In this document: one piece after another, positions 30,529 to 43,277 of the stretch
How the letters are laid out: every line of letters begins with the position of its first letter
Numbering within the stretch: position 1 is the stretch's first letter
Source of the DNA: Halomonas sp. A11-A
GTDB lineage: Bacteria > Pseudomonadota > Gammaproteobacteria > Pseudomonadales > Halomonadaceae
Reading direction: 5' to 3'
Assembly (NCBI RefSeq): GCF_003182195.1
Contig: NZ_QGTM01000004.1
Coordinates: 140,620-204,619, forward strand
DNA: 64,000 bases
Translations under genes and position numbers: made by a program
Notes under the pieces: generated by a model
The model's input: the letters and a program-made list of their open reading frames with translations, nothing else
What the model was told of the DNA's origin: nothing
Database searches by the model: none

Positions 30529-30930
30529 ATGACATCCGACAGCCAAGCGCGCTATCCCGATATCGAGATCTACCTGGCCCAGCCCTCGGTGGAGGCCATC
30601 GGCGAGTGGCTCGTCGCCGCTATCGGCGCCGCGCCGCTCTCACCTGCCGGCAAAGGCAAGTGGCGCACCCGCGGCCAGCACGACGGCGAGGAGATCCCGG
30701 TGCTGCTGGTGGAGAAGGCCGCCGACGGCTTCGCCAGCCTGTGGTTCGACAGCCCCCACACCCCCTGGGAGAGCGATGCGGCCTGCGCACGCGCCGCCGC
30801 GGCGCAGGTGGGCTGCGAGGTGCGCTGCTCGCTGGGCGGCTGGCACCCCGGCGGCGACCCGGACCGCTTCCTCAAGGTGCTGCCCGACGGCAGCGAGAGC
30901 GAGATCGACTGGCCCGACTCGGGGCACTGA
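30529..30930 (+). CDS. Conserved-looking protein of unknown function after dapE
   Basis: A 133-residue cytoplasmic protein 7 bases after dapE, with no signal peptide or membrane segment. I do not recognise a family. It reads MTSDSQARYPDIEIYLAQPS, has a middle IPVLLVEKAADGFASLWFDS and a Trp/Pro-rich end (GGWHPGGDPDRFLKVLPDGS). Codon use matches its neighbours, and the tight spacing plus shared downstream hairpin place it in the dap operon. Function is unassigned; a role in the pathway would be inference only. Confidence 0.75.
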   Translation: MTSDSQARYPDIEIYLAQPSVEAIGEWLVAAIGAAPLSPAGKGKWRTRGQHDGEEIPVLLVEKAADGFASLWFDSPHTPWESDAACARAAAAQVGCEVRCSLGGWHPGGDPDRFLKVLPDGSESEIDWPDSGH

Positions 30931-30959
30931 GCCCTCCACACCGGCTGCCCCCACAACGA

Positions 30960-30987
30960 CAGCGCCCCGCACGATGGCGGGGCGCTG
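30960..30987. terminator. Strong hairpin ending the dap operon
   Basis: Perfect 11-base stem CAGCGCCCCGC/GCGGGGCGCTG with loop ACGATG, followed by only two T residues. It lies between the convergent unknown gene (30930) and the cold-shock gene (31006) and probably serves both. Confidence 0.65.
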
Positions 30988-31005
30988 TTCTGGAGCGGGC
31001 CTGCT

Positions 31006-31470
31006 TCAGGTAATCACGGTGACGTCGTCGGCCTGCAGCCCCCGCTCATTCTCGATGATGTGGTAGCGGACCTTCTGCCCCTCGGCCAGGGTACGATGGC
31101 CGCGCCCGCGGATGGCACGGAAGTGGACGAAGACATCCTCGCCGCTGTCGCGGGTGATGAAACCGTAGCCCTTGTTGACGTTGAACCACTTCACCTCGCC
31201 GATCTCGCGATCGTCGTTCTCGACCTCGGCCAGATTGACCAGCTGCGGGGTGAGCACGTTGACCGCCAGGGTGGCGACCAGCAGCAGCAGGAAGACCGCC
31301 AGCGCCACGGCCAGGTAGACCACGGCGATGCCGCCGATCTCGAGGCTCTGGAACAGCGCCTCGGCGAGCTCGCCGCCGGCAAGGTGAACAAAGAGGGCGA
31401 TCAGCAGGGGCGCGGGAGCGGCCAGCAGCAGGCTGACCAGGCTGCAGCGAAACATGACCTTTCGATTCAT
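31006..31470 (-). CDS. Membrane-anchored cold-shock-domain protein
   Basis: A 154-residue protein with two predicted membrane helices in the first 75 residues (FRCSLVSLLLAAPAPLLIAL and GIAVVYLAVALAVFLLLLVA). A cold-shock domain follows from about 90 to the end: EVKWFNVNKGYGFITRDSG with RNP1 and DVFVHFRAI with RNP2. The nucleic-acid-binding residues look intact. Ordinary Csp proteins are about 70 soluble residues, so this one would hold a single-stranded RNA or DNA binding face at the inner membrane. The start at 31470 is chosen as the first ATG before the first helix; one five codons later (31455) is possible. Divergent from slyX. Confidence 0.85.
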   Translation of the reverse strand: MNRKVMFRCSLVSLLLAAPAPLLIALFVHLAGGELAEALFQSLEIGGIAVVYLAVALAVFLLLLVATLAVNVLTPQLVNLAEVENDDREIGEVKWFNVNKGYGFITRDSGEDVFVHFRAIRGRGHRTLAEGQKVRYHIIENERGLQADDVTVIT

Positions 31471-31564
31471 GGACTCGAGTGACTCTCTTGTTGGTGATGA
31501 ACGTAATAGACAACCACAGGCAGGTGCCACGGTGAACGATGACACGCAGCGGAATGATTCTAGC

Positions 31565-31810
31565 ATGAGCGCCGATCGGGCGTCCCTTGACCTGGCACAG
31601 CGCCTCGAGGCGCTGGAGAGCCGGATCGCCCACCAGGAACACTGGCTCGACACCCTGGACGAGGCCGTCGCCACCCAGGAGCGGCGACTTACCCGGCTGG
31701 AGCGCATCAACGACCTGATGCAGGAGAAGATTCGCGAGCAGCAGCGGGCGCTGCAGGAGGGCGATGCGACGGCCCCCGGCCCTCTGGACGAGGTGCCGCC
31801 GCATTATTGA
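31565..31810 (+). CDS. slyX: SlyX family coiled-coil protein
   Basis: An 81-residue protein, almost wholly heptad-like helix (LDLAQRLEALESRIAHQEHW, LTRLERINDLMQEKIREQQR), ending DEVPPHY, the SlyX-type P-P-H-Y tail. Its biochemical role is unknown. The start is uncertain: the ATG at 31565 fits the family length (E. coli 72), while a GTG at 31532 would add 11 residues. The longer open frame overlaps the cold-shock gene start and is unlikely. It ends just before a structured repeat copy. Confidence 0.85.
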   Translation: MSADRASLDLAQRLEALESRIAHQEHWLDTLDEAVATQERRLTRLERINDLMQEKIREQQRALQEGDATAPGPLDEVPPHY

Positions 31811-31830
31811 CCCGAGCTTCAAGGAGCATG

Positions 31831-31938
31831 AGCGGCGCCGGGGATAGGCCTGGAGGGGGTCTTTTTCCAGGGAAGGAAAAAGTAGCGTACAGGGACGTAT
31901 TTACAGCGCCCCCGAACAGGCCTGTCGCCGGGTAAGCC
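31831..31938 (-). repeat. Structured dispersed element, copy 5
   Basis: Copy in minus orientation between the convergent ends of slyX and trxB. In its own orientation: outer stem ACAGGCC/GGCCTAT, middle stem GGGGG/CCCCC, inner hairpin TTTTTCC-ttccct-GGAAAAA. The bulge is GCTGTAAATACGTCCCTGTA plus CGCTAC, one or two bases off consensus. Confidence 0.8.
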
Positions 31939-31959
31939 GCCTCGGATCTTGTCGCTGGT

Positions 31960-35982
<4,023 letters not shown>

Positions 35983-36046
35983 GTGGGGCCGCCCAGGTAG
36001 TCTGACCTGCCGCCGATGACGCCTTGAGCGCTGCCATGTAAACCAG

Positions 36047-36080
36047 AAAGGCCCTGCCGGTGAACCGGCAGGGCCTTTTT
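36047..36080 (+). terminator. Rho-independent terminator after acnA
   Basis: Stem AAAGGCCCTGCCGG with CCGGCAGGGCCTTT, loop TGAA, then further T residues. A textbook terminator about 65 bases after the acnA stop. Confidence 0.9.
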
Positions 36081-36092
36081 CATCTCATTACA

Positions 36093-36235
36093 TAGTGCTT
36101 CTGATTCACGTCACGAGCGAAGATAGGCTGGCTGCCGCCGGAGCAGAGCAACCGGAGTTGACTGGCTGCTCAATGAGGATTGCGAGCACCGCCGGCGGCC
36201 AGCATATCGAGCGCAGTAGTGAATCAGTGCACTAT
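36093..36235. repeat. 143 bp foldback element at the malic enzyme 3' end
   Basis: The ends are near-perfect inverted repeats (ATAGTGCTTCTGATTCAC and GTGAATCAGTGCACTAT). Complementarity continues inward through GAGCGA/TCGCTC-like and GGCTGCCGCCGG/CCGGCGGCCAGC arms to a less ordered centre with a GAGCAG/CTGCTC pair. The right end touches the stop codon of the malic enzyme gene. A TA at each extreme end would fit a TA-targeting non-autonomous transposon, but this is inference. Single copy here. Confidence 0.6.
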
Positions 36236-37914
36236 CAGAAGGAACGGCGGCGGTAGAGGCGATACTCCGGCGTCCAGCAGTTGCGCTCGATGGCGGCGCG
36301 CAGCTTGATGCCGTCGGTCTTCAGCGCCACGCCCTCGCCCTGAGCCTGGGCGGCCACGTCGAAGGCGATCGCCTTGGAGAGCTCACGGATCTTCGAAAGC
36401 GGCGGCAGCAGCGCGCCCTCCCCCTCCTTGACGATCGGCGCCTCGCGCGCCAGCGCCCGGGAAGCCGCCATCAGCATGTCGTCGGTGACCCGCTTCGCGC
36501 CGGAGGCCACCACCCCGAGGCCAATGCCCGGGAAGATGTAGGAGTTGTTGCACTGGGCGATGGGGTAGGTGCGCCCCTCGTACTCCACCGGCGCGAAGGG
36601 GCTGCCGGTGGCCACCAGGGCCGCGCCCTCGGTCCAGCGGATCACATCCTCGGGCAGCGCCTCCGCCTGGGAGGTGGGGTTGGAGAGCGGCATGATCACC
36701 GGCCGCTCGCAGCCGGCGTGCATGGTGCGCACCACTTCCTCGGTGAAGATGCCGGGCCGGCCGCAGACGCCGATCAGCACCGTGGGCTTGATCCGACGGA
36801 TCGTCTCCACCAGCTCCTGCCCCTGCCAGCCCTCGGTCAGCGCCGGGTCATGGGCCAGGCGCTTCTGGAAGTCGCGCAGCCAGGTCTGCTCCGCGGTGAC
36901 CAGCCCCTCACGATCCACCATGAAGACCCGGGCGCGGGCCTCCTTCTCGGTGAGCCCCTCGGCCTGCATGGCCACCACCACCTGCTCGGCGATGCCGCAG
37001 CCGGCGGAGCCCGCCCCCACGAACACCACCCGCTGCTGGCCGATGCCCTCGTCGCGCGCCTCGCAGGCGGCCATCAGGGTGCCCACCACCACCGAGGCGG
37101 TGCCCTGGACGTCATCGTTGAAGCAGCAGAGCTCATCGCGATAGCGCTCCAGCAGCGGCACCGCGTTGGCCTGGGCGAAGTCCTCGAACTGCAGCAGCAC
37201 ATTGGGCCAGCGGCGCTTCACCGCCTCGATGAACTGGGCGATGAAGGCGTCGTACTCCTCCTGGCCGATGCGCTCATGGCGCCAGCCCATGTACATGGGG
37301 TCGTCGAGCAGCGCCTGGTTGTTGGTGCCCACGTCGAGCATGATCGGCAGGGTGTAGGCAGGGCTGATGCCGCCGCAGGCGGTGTAGAGCGCCAGCTTGC
37401 CGATGGGGATGCCCATGCCGCCGATGCCCTGGTCGCCGAGGCCGAGGATGCGCTCGCCGTCGGTCACCACGATTACCTTGACCTGATTCTTGGTGGCGCT
37501 GCGCAGGATGTCATCCATGCGATCGCGATCCGGGTAGGCGATAAACAGCCCGCGGTGGTTGCGATAGATGTTGGAGAACTCCTGACACGCCTTGCCCACG
37601 GTCGGCGTATAGATGATCGGCAGCATCTCCTCGAGGTGTTCGGACACCAGGCGGAAGTAGAGGGTCTCGTTGTCGTCCTGGATGGCACGCAGGTAGATAT
37701 GCTTGTCCAGGTCATTCTGGCACTGGCGATACTGCCGGTAGGCCCGCTCCAGCTGCTCCTCGATGGACTCCACGCACTGGGGCAGCAGGCCGATCAGGTT
37801 GAACTCGATGCGCTCCTCCTGGCTGAAGGCGCTGCCCTTGTTGAGCAGCGGCATCTCCAGCAGCGGAGGGCCGGCATAGGGAATATAGAGGGGGCGCTTG
37901 GTTTCAGTGGTCAT
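36235..37914 (-). CDS. maeA: NAD-dependent malic enzyme
   Basis: Decarboxylates malate to pyruvate. At 559 residues it matches the E. coli MaeA/SfcA type rather than the larger MaeB. Visible are [40 protein letters not shown] (catalytic and malate-binding region), [12 protein letters not shown] with metal ligands, [17 protein letters not shown], the dinucleotide-binding [17 protein letters not shown] and [19 protein letters not shown] preference is inferred from the subfamily. Its stop codon overlaps the end of a foldback element. Confidence 0.94.
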   Translation of the reverse strand: MTTETKRPLYIPYAGPPLLEMPLLNKGSAFSQEERIEFNLIGLLPQCVESIEEQLERAYRQYRQCQNDLDKHIYLRAIQDDNETLYFRLVSEHLEEMLPIIYTPTVGKACQEFSNIYRNHRGLFIAYPDRDRMDDILRSATKNQVKVIVVTDGERILGLGDQGIGGMGIPIGKLALYTACGGISPAYTLPIMLDVGTNNQALLDDPMYMGWRHERIGQEEYDAFIAQFIEAVKRRWPNVLLQFEDFAQANAVPLLERYRDELCCFNDDVQGTASVVVGTLMAACEARDEGIGQQRVVFVGAGSAGCGIAEQVVVAMQAEGLTEKEARARVFMVDREGLVTAEQTWLRDFQKRLAHDPALTEGWQGQELVETIRRIKPTVLIGVCGRPGIFTEEVVRTMHAGCERPVIMPLSNPTSQAEALPEDVIRWTEGAALVATGSPFAPVEYEGRTYPIAQCNNSYIFPGIGLGVVASGAKRVTDDMLMAASRALAREAPIVKEGEGALLPPLSKIRELSKAIAFDVAAQAQGEGVALKTDGIKLRAAIERNCWTPEYRLYRRRSF

Positions 37915-37989
37915 CTCTGCTCTCGGTGCGGTGACTGGAACGGGCCGTTAGCGCTCTGGCGGCGCTTTTGGAACACTTTACCACGCCCC

Positions 37990-38022
37990 AAAAGCGCGCG
38001 CCCCGGCCTGGGCCGGGGCGCG
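37990..38022 (-). terminator. Rho-independent terminator after the YeeE/YedE gene
   Basis: On the minus strand a 12-base perfect stem CGCGCCCCGGCC/GGCCGGGGCGCG with a two-base centre is followed by GCGC and four T residues, about 35 bases after the transporter stop. Confidence 0.6.
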
Positions 38023-38056
38023 AGATCACGCGAAGTTCACCCTTCGATGCCGCGGC

Positions 38057-39265
38057 TCAGCAGCCCTTGGCCGCCGGCTGGCGGGCCGCCTCGCCCTCGA
38101 AGAAGAGGGGGCGCAGACGCACGCCGATCATGTTGCCGGCGAAGGCGGCGATGAGCCACACCCAGCCGTGCAGGCTGCCGGAGGCGATGCCGCCGAAGTA
38201 GGCGCCGATGTTGCAGCCGAAGGCCAGGCGGGCACCATAGCCGAGCATGATGCCGCCGATCACCGCCGCCAGCACCGACTTGGCCGGGATGCGGAAGTTG
38301 GGGGCGAAGCGCCCGGCCAGGGAGGCGGCGACCAGGGCGCCGATCATGATGCCGACGTTCATCACCGTGGTGATGTCGCTCCACACGCTGGCCTGCAGGG
38401 CCGCCGCGTTGCCAGGGGCCTGCCAGTAGCCCCAGCCGGTCACGTCGCCGCCCAGCAGCTCGAAGCCCTTGGCGCCCCACAGGGCGAAGGCACCGGTCAC
38501 GCCCCAGGGGCGTCCGGCCAGGGCCAGGGTGGCGTAGTTGAGCAGCGCCAGGGCCACGGCACCGAAGAGCAGCGGCCAGGGGCCGGTGAGCCAGCGGCGG
38601 TTGCCGGCATCAATGCGCGGCGTCTGCTCCAGCTGGCCATGGCGGCGCTTCTCCATCACCACGGTGAAGGCGGCAATGGCGGCGAAGAGCGCGAGGCTCA
38701 CCACGATGCCGCCGCCCACGCCGGCGCTCTGCACCAGGGAGACCGGCTGCAAGGCGGGCAGGCTCTGCCACCAGGCGAAGTGGGCGGTGCCGATCACCGA
38801 GCCCACCACGAAGAACAGCAGGGTGATCAGCATGCGGGCGTTGCCGCCGCCGGCAGTGAAGAGGGTGCCGGAGGCACAGCCGCCCCCCAGCTGCATGCCG
38901 ATGCCGAACAGGAAGGCGCCGAAGATCACCGAGACGCCAACCGGGGCCACATAGCCGCTCACCTCGGTGCCGAAGAGGGTGCCGGCGCCCAGGGCGGGGA
39001 AGAAGAGCAGCACGGCGATGGCCAGCATCACCATCTGGGCGCGCAGGCCACGGCCGCGGCGCTCGGTGATGAAGACCCGCCAGGCGGCGGTGAAGCCGAA
39101 GGCGGCATGGTAGAGCACCATGCCCAGCAGGCCGCCGATCACCATCAGCGCGCCGATGCGGGCGCCGAAGGCGGAGCCGACAGCCAGGGCACCCAGCAGC
39201 AGGGCGCCGGCGGCCACCGCGGGCACGGAAAGTCGTGAGCGTCGGGTCAGGGCGAGTTCACTCAT
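38057..39265 (-). CDS. YeeE/YedE family sulfur-compound (thiosulfate-type) transporter
   Basis: A 402-residue inner-membrane protein with about ten or more hydrophobic helices. It is the fused two-repeat form: each half has a conserved glycine/cysteine motif, GMQLGGGCASGTLFTAGGG in the first and ARLAFGCNIGAYFGGIASG in the second. In the family member YeeE (TsuA) such cysteines line the path for thiosulfate; substrate here is inferred and could be another sulfur or selenium compound. The start at 39265 has GAGAG 7 bases upstream. No TusA-like gene is adjacent. Confidence 0.85.
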   Translation of the reverse strand: MSELALTRRSRLSVPAVAAGALLLGALAVGSAFGARIGALMVIGGLLGMVLYHAAFGFTAAWRVFITERRGRGLRAQMVMLAIAVLLFFPALGAGTLFGTEVSGYVAPVGVSVIFGAFLFGIGMQLGGGCASGTLFTAGGGNARMLITLLFFVVGSVIGTAHFAWWQSLPALQPVSLVQSAGVGGGIVVSLALFAAIAAFTVVMEKRRHGQLEQTPRIDAGNRRWLTGPWPLLFGAVALALLNYATLALAGRPWGVTGAFALWGAKGFELLGGDVTGWGYWQAPGNAAALQASVWSDITTVMNVGIMIGALVAASLAGRFAPNFRIPAKSVLAAVIGGIMLGYGARLAFGCNIGAYFGGIASGSLHGWVWLIAAFAGNMIGVRLRPLFFEGEAARQPAAKGC

Positions 39266-39286
39266 GGCGGGCTCTCTCGGTAGCAT

Positions 39287-39436
39287 CAGGACAGGCGGGG
39301 CGCGCCCGTGGATGAGAGCATGCTAATCATCTATGCAAAGAACGCAAAAGAATTTAAATGAAAATCCTAAGACGAAAATGACATAAATTAATAAGCACTA
39401 TCACCTCGATAGCGTCAGGGCATGGGTATAAACGGC
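39287..39436. promoter_or_regulatory. AT-rich upstream region of the sulfur transporter
   Basis: The block 39325-39410 is far richer in A/T than anything nearby. It holds the short palindrome CTATC-acctc-GATAG (39398-39412) and, on the minus strand, a possible TTGCGT/TAGCAT pair (16-base spacer). It probably carries the promoter and a regulator site for the transporter; which regulator cannot be read from sequence. Confidence 0.35.
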
Positions 39437-39460
39437 GAAAGGGGCCAGAAGGCCCCTTTC
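39437..39460 (-). terminator. Hairpin terminator after trpS
   Basis: Perfect 10-base stem GAAAGGGGCC/GGCCCCTTTC with loop TTCT on the minus strand, 20 bases after the trpS stop, followed by a mixed T-rich stretch. Confidence 0.7.
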
Positions 39461-39479
39461 ACGACAGCCGGGTTGGCGA

Positions 39480-40505
39480 TCAGACGAAGCGACCCAGACC
39501 CACCGCCTGGCGCAGGCGATCCATGAAGGGGGCCGCCTCGGCCCGAGCGCGTTCGGCGCCCTTGTGCAGCACCGCCTCGATGTGGCCGGGGTCCTCCAGC
39601 AGTGCCTGGTAGCGCTCGCGGGGCTCGCGCAGCTGCTCGTTGAGGGTCTCGAAGAGACGATTCTTGGCCTCGCCCCAGCCGATGCCGTTCTCGTACTCGG
39701 CACGCATGGCGGCGGTCGCCTCCGGACCGGAGAAGGCCGAGTAGATCTGGAACAGGGTGCAGGTGTCGGGGTCCTTGGGCTCGCCGGGCTCCAGGGAGTT
39801 GGTCTTGATCTTGCGCACCAGCTTGAGCAGCTTCTTCTCGGGCGTGAACAGCGGGATGGTGTTGTTGTAGCTCTTGGACATCTTGCGCCCGTCCAGGCCA
39901 TTGAGCACCGCCACGTTGTCGTCGACCACCGCCTCGGGCTGGGCGAAGTAGTCGCCCTTGTAGAGGTGGTTGAAGCGCCCGGCGATATCGCGGGCCATCT
40001 CGATGTGCTGGATCTGGTCGCGGCCCACCGGCACCTTGTTGGCGTTGAACATCAGGATGTCGGCGGCCATCAGCACGGGGTACCCGAACAGCCCCATGGT
40101 GATGCCCTTGTCGGGGTCCTGGTTGCCGGCGGACTCGTTCTCCGCCACCGCGGCCTTGTAGGCGTGGGCGCGGTTCATCAGCCCCTTGGCGCAGACGCAG
40201 GAGAGCATCCAGGTGAGCTCGGGGATCTCGGGAATATCGGATTGCTGATAGAAGATGGCATTGTCGGTATCCAGCCCCAGCGCCAGCCAGGTGGCGGCGA
40301 TCTCAAGGCGCGACTCCTGCACCCGGCGCGGCTCCTGGCACTTGATCAGCGCATGCAGGTCGGCCAGAAAATAGTAGGACTGCACGTTCGGGTCCTGGCT
40401 CGCCTCGATGGCGGGCTTGATGGCCCCGACGTAGTTGCCCAGGTGGGGCGTACCGGTGGTGGTGATGCCGGTGAGAACGCGGGTCTTCTCGGAAGCTGCA
40501 CTCAT
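39480..40505 (-). CDS. trpS: Tryptophanyl-tRNA synthetase
   Basis: Class I synthetase charging tRNA(Trp). The 341-residue protein has the HIGH-type motif TGTPHLGNYVGAI near residue 18 and KMSKS in LNGLDGRKMSKSYNNTI near residue 200. Length fits the compact bacterial TrpRS. The ATG at 40505 is used because homologues begin there; the open frame extends 25 codons further without similarity. It follows a thioesterase gene by 71 bases. Confidence 0.97.
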   Translation of the reverse strand: MSAASEKTRVLTGITTTGTPHLGNYVGAIKPAIEASQDPNVQSYYFLADLHALIKCQEPRRVQESRLEIAATWLALGLDTDNAIFYQQSDIPEIPELTWMLSCVCAKGLMNRAHAYKAAVAENESAGNQDPDKGITMGLFGYPVLMAADILMFNANKVPVGRDQIQHIEMARDIAGRFNHLYKGDYFAQPEAVVDDNVAVLNGLDGRKMSKSYNNTIPLFTPEKKLLKLVRKIKTNSLEPGEPKDPDTCTLFQIYSAFSGPEATAAMRAEYENGIGWGEAKNRLFETLNEQLREPRERYQALLEDPGHIEAVLHKGAERARAEAAPFMDRLRQAVGLGRFV

Positions 40506-40576
40506 GGGGTAGGCGGACTCTGCTGTTCGTAAATGACGGCTATGGTAACGCGCAGCCCACCGCAAGGCGACCGGGG

Positions 40577-41011
40577 TCACTCGGCGACGGCGGCCTTGCC
40601 GTAGATTCGCCGGTACTCCTCGGGCAGGCGCCGCGGGCGGCCGCTGGAGAGTTCGATGCAGGCGAAGCGGGTGCGGGCCCGCAGCAGGGTGCGGCCATCG
40701 GCGGGGCGAATCAGCTGGAAGCGGCGGGTCAGGGTGAGGCGGCTGTCATCGGCGATGATCCAGGTGGCCAGGGCCAGGCGGTCACCCTCGAAGGCCGGCG
40801 CCAGGTAGTCCAGCTCATGGCGATGCACCGCCATGCCGCGATCCAGCTCGCGGTAGCGCTCGAGGGTCAGCCCCAGGGAGTCGGAGTGGGCCCAGCTCAC
40901 CTGCTCGATCCAGCGCAGGTACTCGGCGTTGTTGACGTGGTCGTACTCGTCGATGGCCGAGGGCTCGACGACGAGCTCGATGAAAAAGGGCTCGGGAAGA
41001 TCCCACTCCAT
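40577..41011 (-). CDS. Acyl-CoA thioesterase, hot-dog (4HBT/YbgC-like)
   Basis: A 144-residue hot-dog-fold protein that should hydrolyse acyl-CoA or acyl-ACP thioesters. The signature AIDEYDHVNNAEYLRWIEQ holds the expected catalytic Asp and the HVNN stretch. The rest (MAVHRHELDYLAPAFEGDRL, RRFQLIRPADGRTLLRARTR) follows the 4HBT strand pattern. Substrate is not deducible. Upstream, 41034-41053 holds a G/C hairpin (GGGGGCGCTGCGCCCCC) that may end rlmI transcripts. Confidence 0.88.
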   Translation of the reverse strand: MEWDLPEPFFIELVVEPSAIDEYDHVNNAEYLRWIEQVSWAHSDSLGLTLERYRELDRGMAVHRHELDYLAPAFEGDRLALATWIIADDSRLTLTRRFQLIRPADGRTLLRARTRFACIELSSGRPRRLPEEYRRIYGKAAVAE

Positions 41012-41086
41012 GGCACGCTCCTCGCAGATCCATCGGGGGGCGCTGCGCCCCCGCCGCTCCAGCGGGCGTCGAAGACGCCTTCTTCG

Positions 41087-42280
41087 TCAGTCCCGGAAGA
41101 CCCGCACGCCCAGGGCCTTGAGGTAGCTGGTCTCGGGGATCGCCGGGTGCACCGGGTGGTCCGGCCCCTGGTGGCCCTGAAAGAGGATCTGGCCGTGGCG
41201 GTCCTGGTGGCGCACGGCGCCGCGCACCACGTCCACCAGCCGCTCCGGCGCCAGGTGCATGGAGCACGACGCCGACAGCAGCAGCCCATCGCGGCCCAGC
41301 AGGCGCATCGCCTCGCGGTTGAGCTTGCCGTAGGCATGCTCACCGACGGGGATGTCCTTGCGCTTCTTGATGAAGGCCGGCGGGTCGAGGATCACCACGT
41401 CGAACTCCTCGCCCTCGGCCTTGAGCGCCGCCAGCACCTCGAAGGCATCGCCCTCGCCCACCGCCACCTGCTCGTGCAGGCCGTTGAGGACGGCGTTCTC
41501 GGCCACCCGCTCGAGCGCTGCGGCGGAAGAATCGACGCAGAGTACCTCGCGGGCGCCGTGGGCGGCGGCCTGCACGCCCCAGCCGCCCACGTAGCTGAAC
41601 AGGTCCAGCACCCGCTTGCCGGCCACGTACTGGTTGAGCCAGGCGCGGTTGACGCGGTGGTCATAGAACCAGCCGGTCTTCTGGCCGTCGAGCACCGGAG
41701 CGGCGAAGCGCACGCCGTTCTCTTCCAGCAGCACGGGATCACCCACCTCGCCCTTGACCACCTCCACGCCGAGCTCGAGGCCCTCCTGACGGCGGCCGCT
41801 GGTGTCGTTGCGCAGCACCACCGTGGTCGGCGCGAGCACCTTGTCCAGGGCGTCGAGCAGCTCGGGCAGCACCGCCTGCATGCCGGCGGTGTTGAGCTGC
41901 ACCACCAGGGTGTCGGCGAAGCGGTCGATCACCAGGCCCGGCAGCAGGTCCCCCTCGCCGTGCACCAGGCGGTAATAGGGCGCGGCGAAGAGGCGCTGGC
42001 GCAGGGCCAGGGCCTGGTTGAGGCGATGCACCAGCAGCGAGCGGTCGAGCCCCTGCTTGGGGTCCCGGGAGACCAGCCGCGCGCAGATCAGCGAGTTCGG
42101 GTTGACGTAGGCCACGCCCAGCGCCTTGCCGTTGGCGGCCTCCACCACCACCTGCTGGCCGGGCGCAAGGCCCTTGAGCGGGGTGGCCCCGGTGTCGATC
42201 TCGTTGGAGTAGAGCCACAGGTGGCCGGCCTTGAGGCGGCGGTCGGCGTGCTTGTTGAGGCGCAGGGAGGACAGGGTCAT
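41087..42280 (-). CDS. rlmI: 23S rRNA m5C1962 methyltransferase, RlmI family
   Basis: SAM-dependent methyltransferase of the RlmI/YccW type. The 397-residue protein has an N-terminal PUA domain (LKAGHLWLYSNEIDTG...LAPGQQVVVEAANGKALG) and a Rossmann methyltransferase domain with VLDLFSYVGGWGVQAAAHGA near residue 223. DVVILDPPAFIKKRKDIP is motif IV and LLSASCSMHL carries the catalytic cysteine. Length equals E. coli RlmI (396). It lies 16 bases after the mutM end. Confidence 0.92.
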   Translation of the reverse strand: MTLSSLRLNKHADRRLKAGHLWLYSNEIDTGATPLKGLAPGQQVVVEAANGKALGVAYVNPNSLICARLVSRDPKQGLDRSLLVHRLNQALALRQRLFAAPYYRLVHGEGDLLPGLVIDRFADTLVVQLNTAGMQAVLPELLDALDKVLAPTTVVLRNDTSGRRQEGLELGVEVVKGEVGDPVLLEENGVRFAAPVLDGQKTGWFYDHRVNRAWLNQYVAGKRVLDLFSYVGGWGVQAAAHGAREVLCVDSSAAALERVAENAVLNGLHEQVAVGEGDAFEVLAALKAEGEEFDVVILDPPAFIKKRKDIPVGEHAYGKLNREAMRLLGRDGLLLSASCSMHLAPERLVDVVRGAVRHQDRHGQILFQGHQGPDHPVHPAIPETSYLKALGVRVFRD

Positions 42281-42296
42281 GGGAATCTCTCGAGAA

Positions 42297-43142
42297 TCAG
42301 GACTGGCAGTGGGGACAGTAGACGCTGGCCCGCTGCCCTAGGGTGACGAGGCGCAGTTCGGCGCCGCACTGCCGGCAGGGCTGGCCGTGGCGGCCGTAGA
42401 CGTTGAGGCGCTGCTTGAAGTAGCCCGGCTCGCCGGTGCCACTGACGAAGTCGCGCAGGGTGGTGCCTCCCTGGGTGATGGCGGCGGCCAGCACCTCCCG
42501 GGCGGCGGCGGCCAGGCGGTCGTAGCGCTCGCGGGAGATGCGCCCGGCGGCGCGGCGCGGGTCGATGCCGGCCATGAACAGCGCCTCGGAGGCGTAGATG
42601 TTGCCCACCCCCACCACCACAGCGTTGTCCATCAGGAAGGGCTTCACCGCCACCCGGCGCCCGCGGGAGAGCGCGAAGAGCCGCGCGCCGTCGAAGGCCT
42701 CCGACAGGGGCTCCGGCCCCAGGCGGGCCAGGCGCGGGTCCTGCTCGGGGGTGCCGGCGAGCCAGTCGACGAAGCCGAAGCGGCGCGGGTCGTGGTAGCG
42801 CAGCAGGGCGCCATCCTCGAGCACCAGGTCGACGTGGTCGTGCTTCCTGGGCAGCTCGCCGACCCGGGCGATACGCAAGCTGCCGGACATGCCCAGGTGC
42901 CACAGCAGGGTGCCGCCGGCCAGATTACCGCCCGCTGAATCGCCCCCGGCCAGCGGCACCAGCAGGTACTTGGCGCGCCGGGCAAGGGTCCCGATGCGCG
43001 CCCCCACCAAGCGCTCGGCCAGGTCGGCGGGCACCGGCAGCCTCAGCCGCGGCTGGCGCACGATGACCTCGGTGATCTCGCGCCCCTCCACGTGGGGGGC
43101 GATGCCGCGGCGGGTCGTCTCGACTTCGGGCAGTTCGGGCAT
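42297..43142 (-). CDS. mutM: Formamidopyrimidine-DNA glycosylase
   Basis: Removes 8-oxoguanine and other oxidised purines and nicks the site. The 281-residue protein keeps the catalytic P2/E3 in [14 protein letters not shown], the lysine in [10 protein letters not shown], the helix-two-turn-helix ([20 protein letters not shown]) and the C-terminal zinc finger CRQCG...YCPHCQ. Between the AKYLL strand and HLGMSG there is a Gly/Ala/Asp-rich insert ([13 protein letters not shown]) longer than in E. coli (269 residues in total). The start at 43142 follows homologues. Confidence 0.96.
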   Translation of the reverse strand: MPELPEVETTRRGIAPHVEGREITEVIVRQPRLRLPVPADLAERLVGARIGTLARRAKYLLVPLAGGDSAGGNLAGGTLLWHLGMSGSLRIARVGELPRKHDHVDLVLEDGALLRYHDPRRFGFVDWLAGTPEQDPRLARLGPEPLSEAFDGARLFALSRGRRVAVKPFLMDNAVVVGVGNIYASEALFMAGIDPRRAAGRISRERYDRLAAAAREVLAAAITQGGTTLRDFVSGTGEPGYFKQRLNVYGRHGQPCRQCGAELRLVTLGQRASVYCPHCQS

Positions 43143-43209
43143 GATGTATCGCTCGGCTCGGCCGCCTGGGGGCCTCCACAAGGGGGCTCTGCCAAGAGCC
43201 CTACAAACG

Positions 43210-43240
43210 CCTGAACCCGGCCAGTGGAGCCGGGTTCAGG
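43210..43240 (-). terminator. Terminator after rpmB-rpmG
   Basis: Perfect 12-base stem CCTGAACCCGGC/GCCGGGTTCAGG with a seven-base loop, then GTTTG on the minus strand, 38 bases after the rpmG stop. Confidence 0.75.
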
Positions 43241-43277
43241 GGGACAGGCAAGAACACCTGCGGAAGACGACCAAGGC

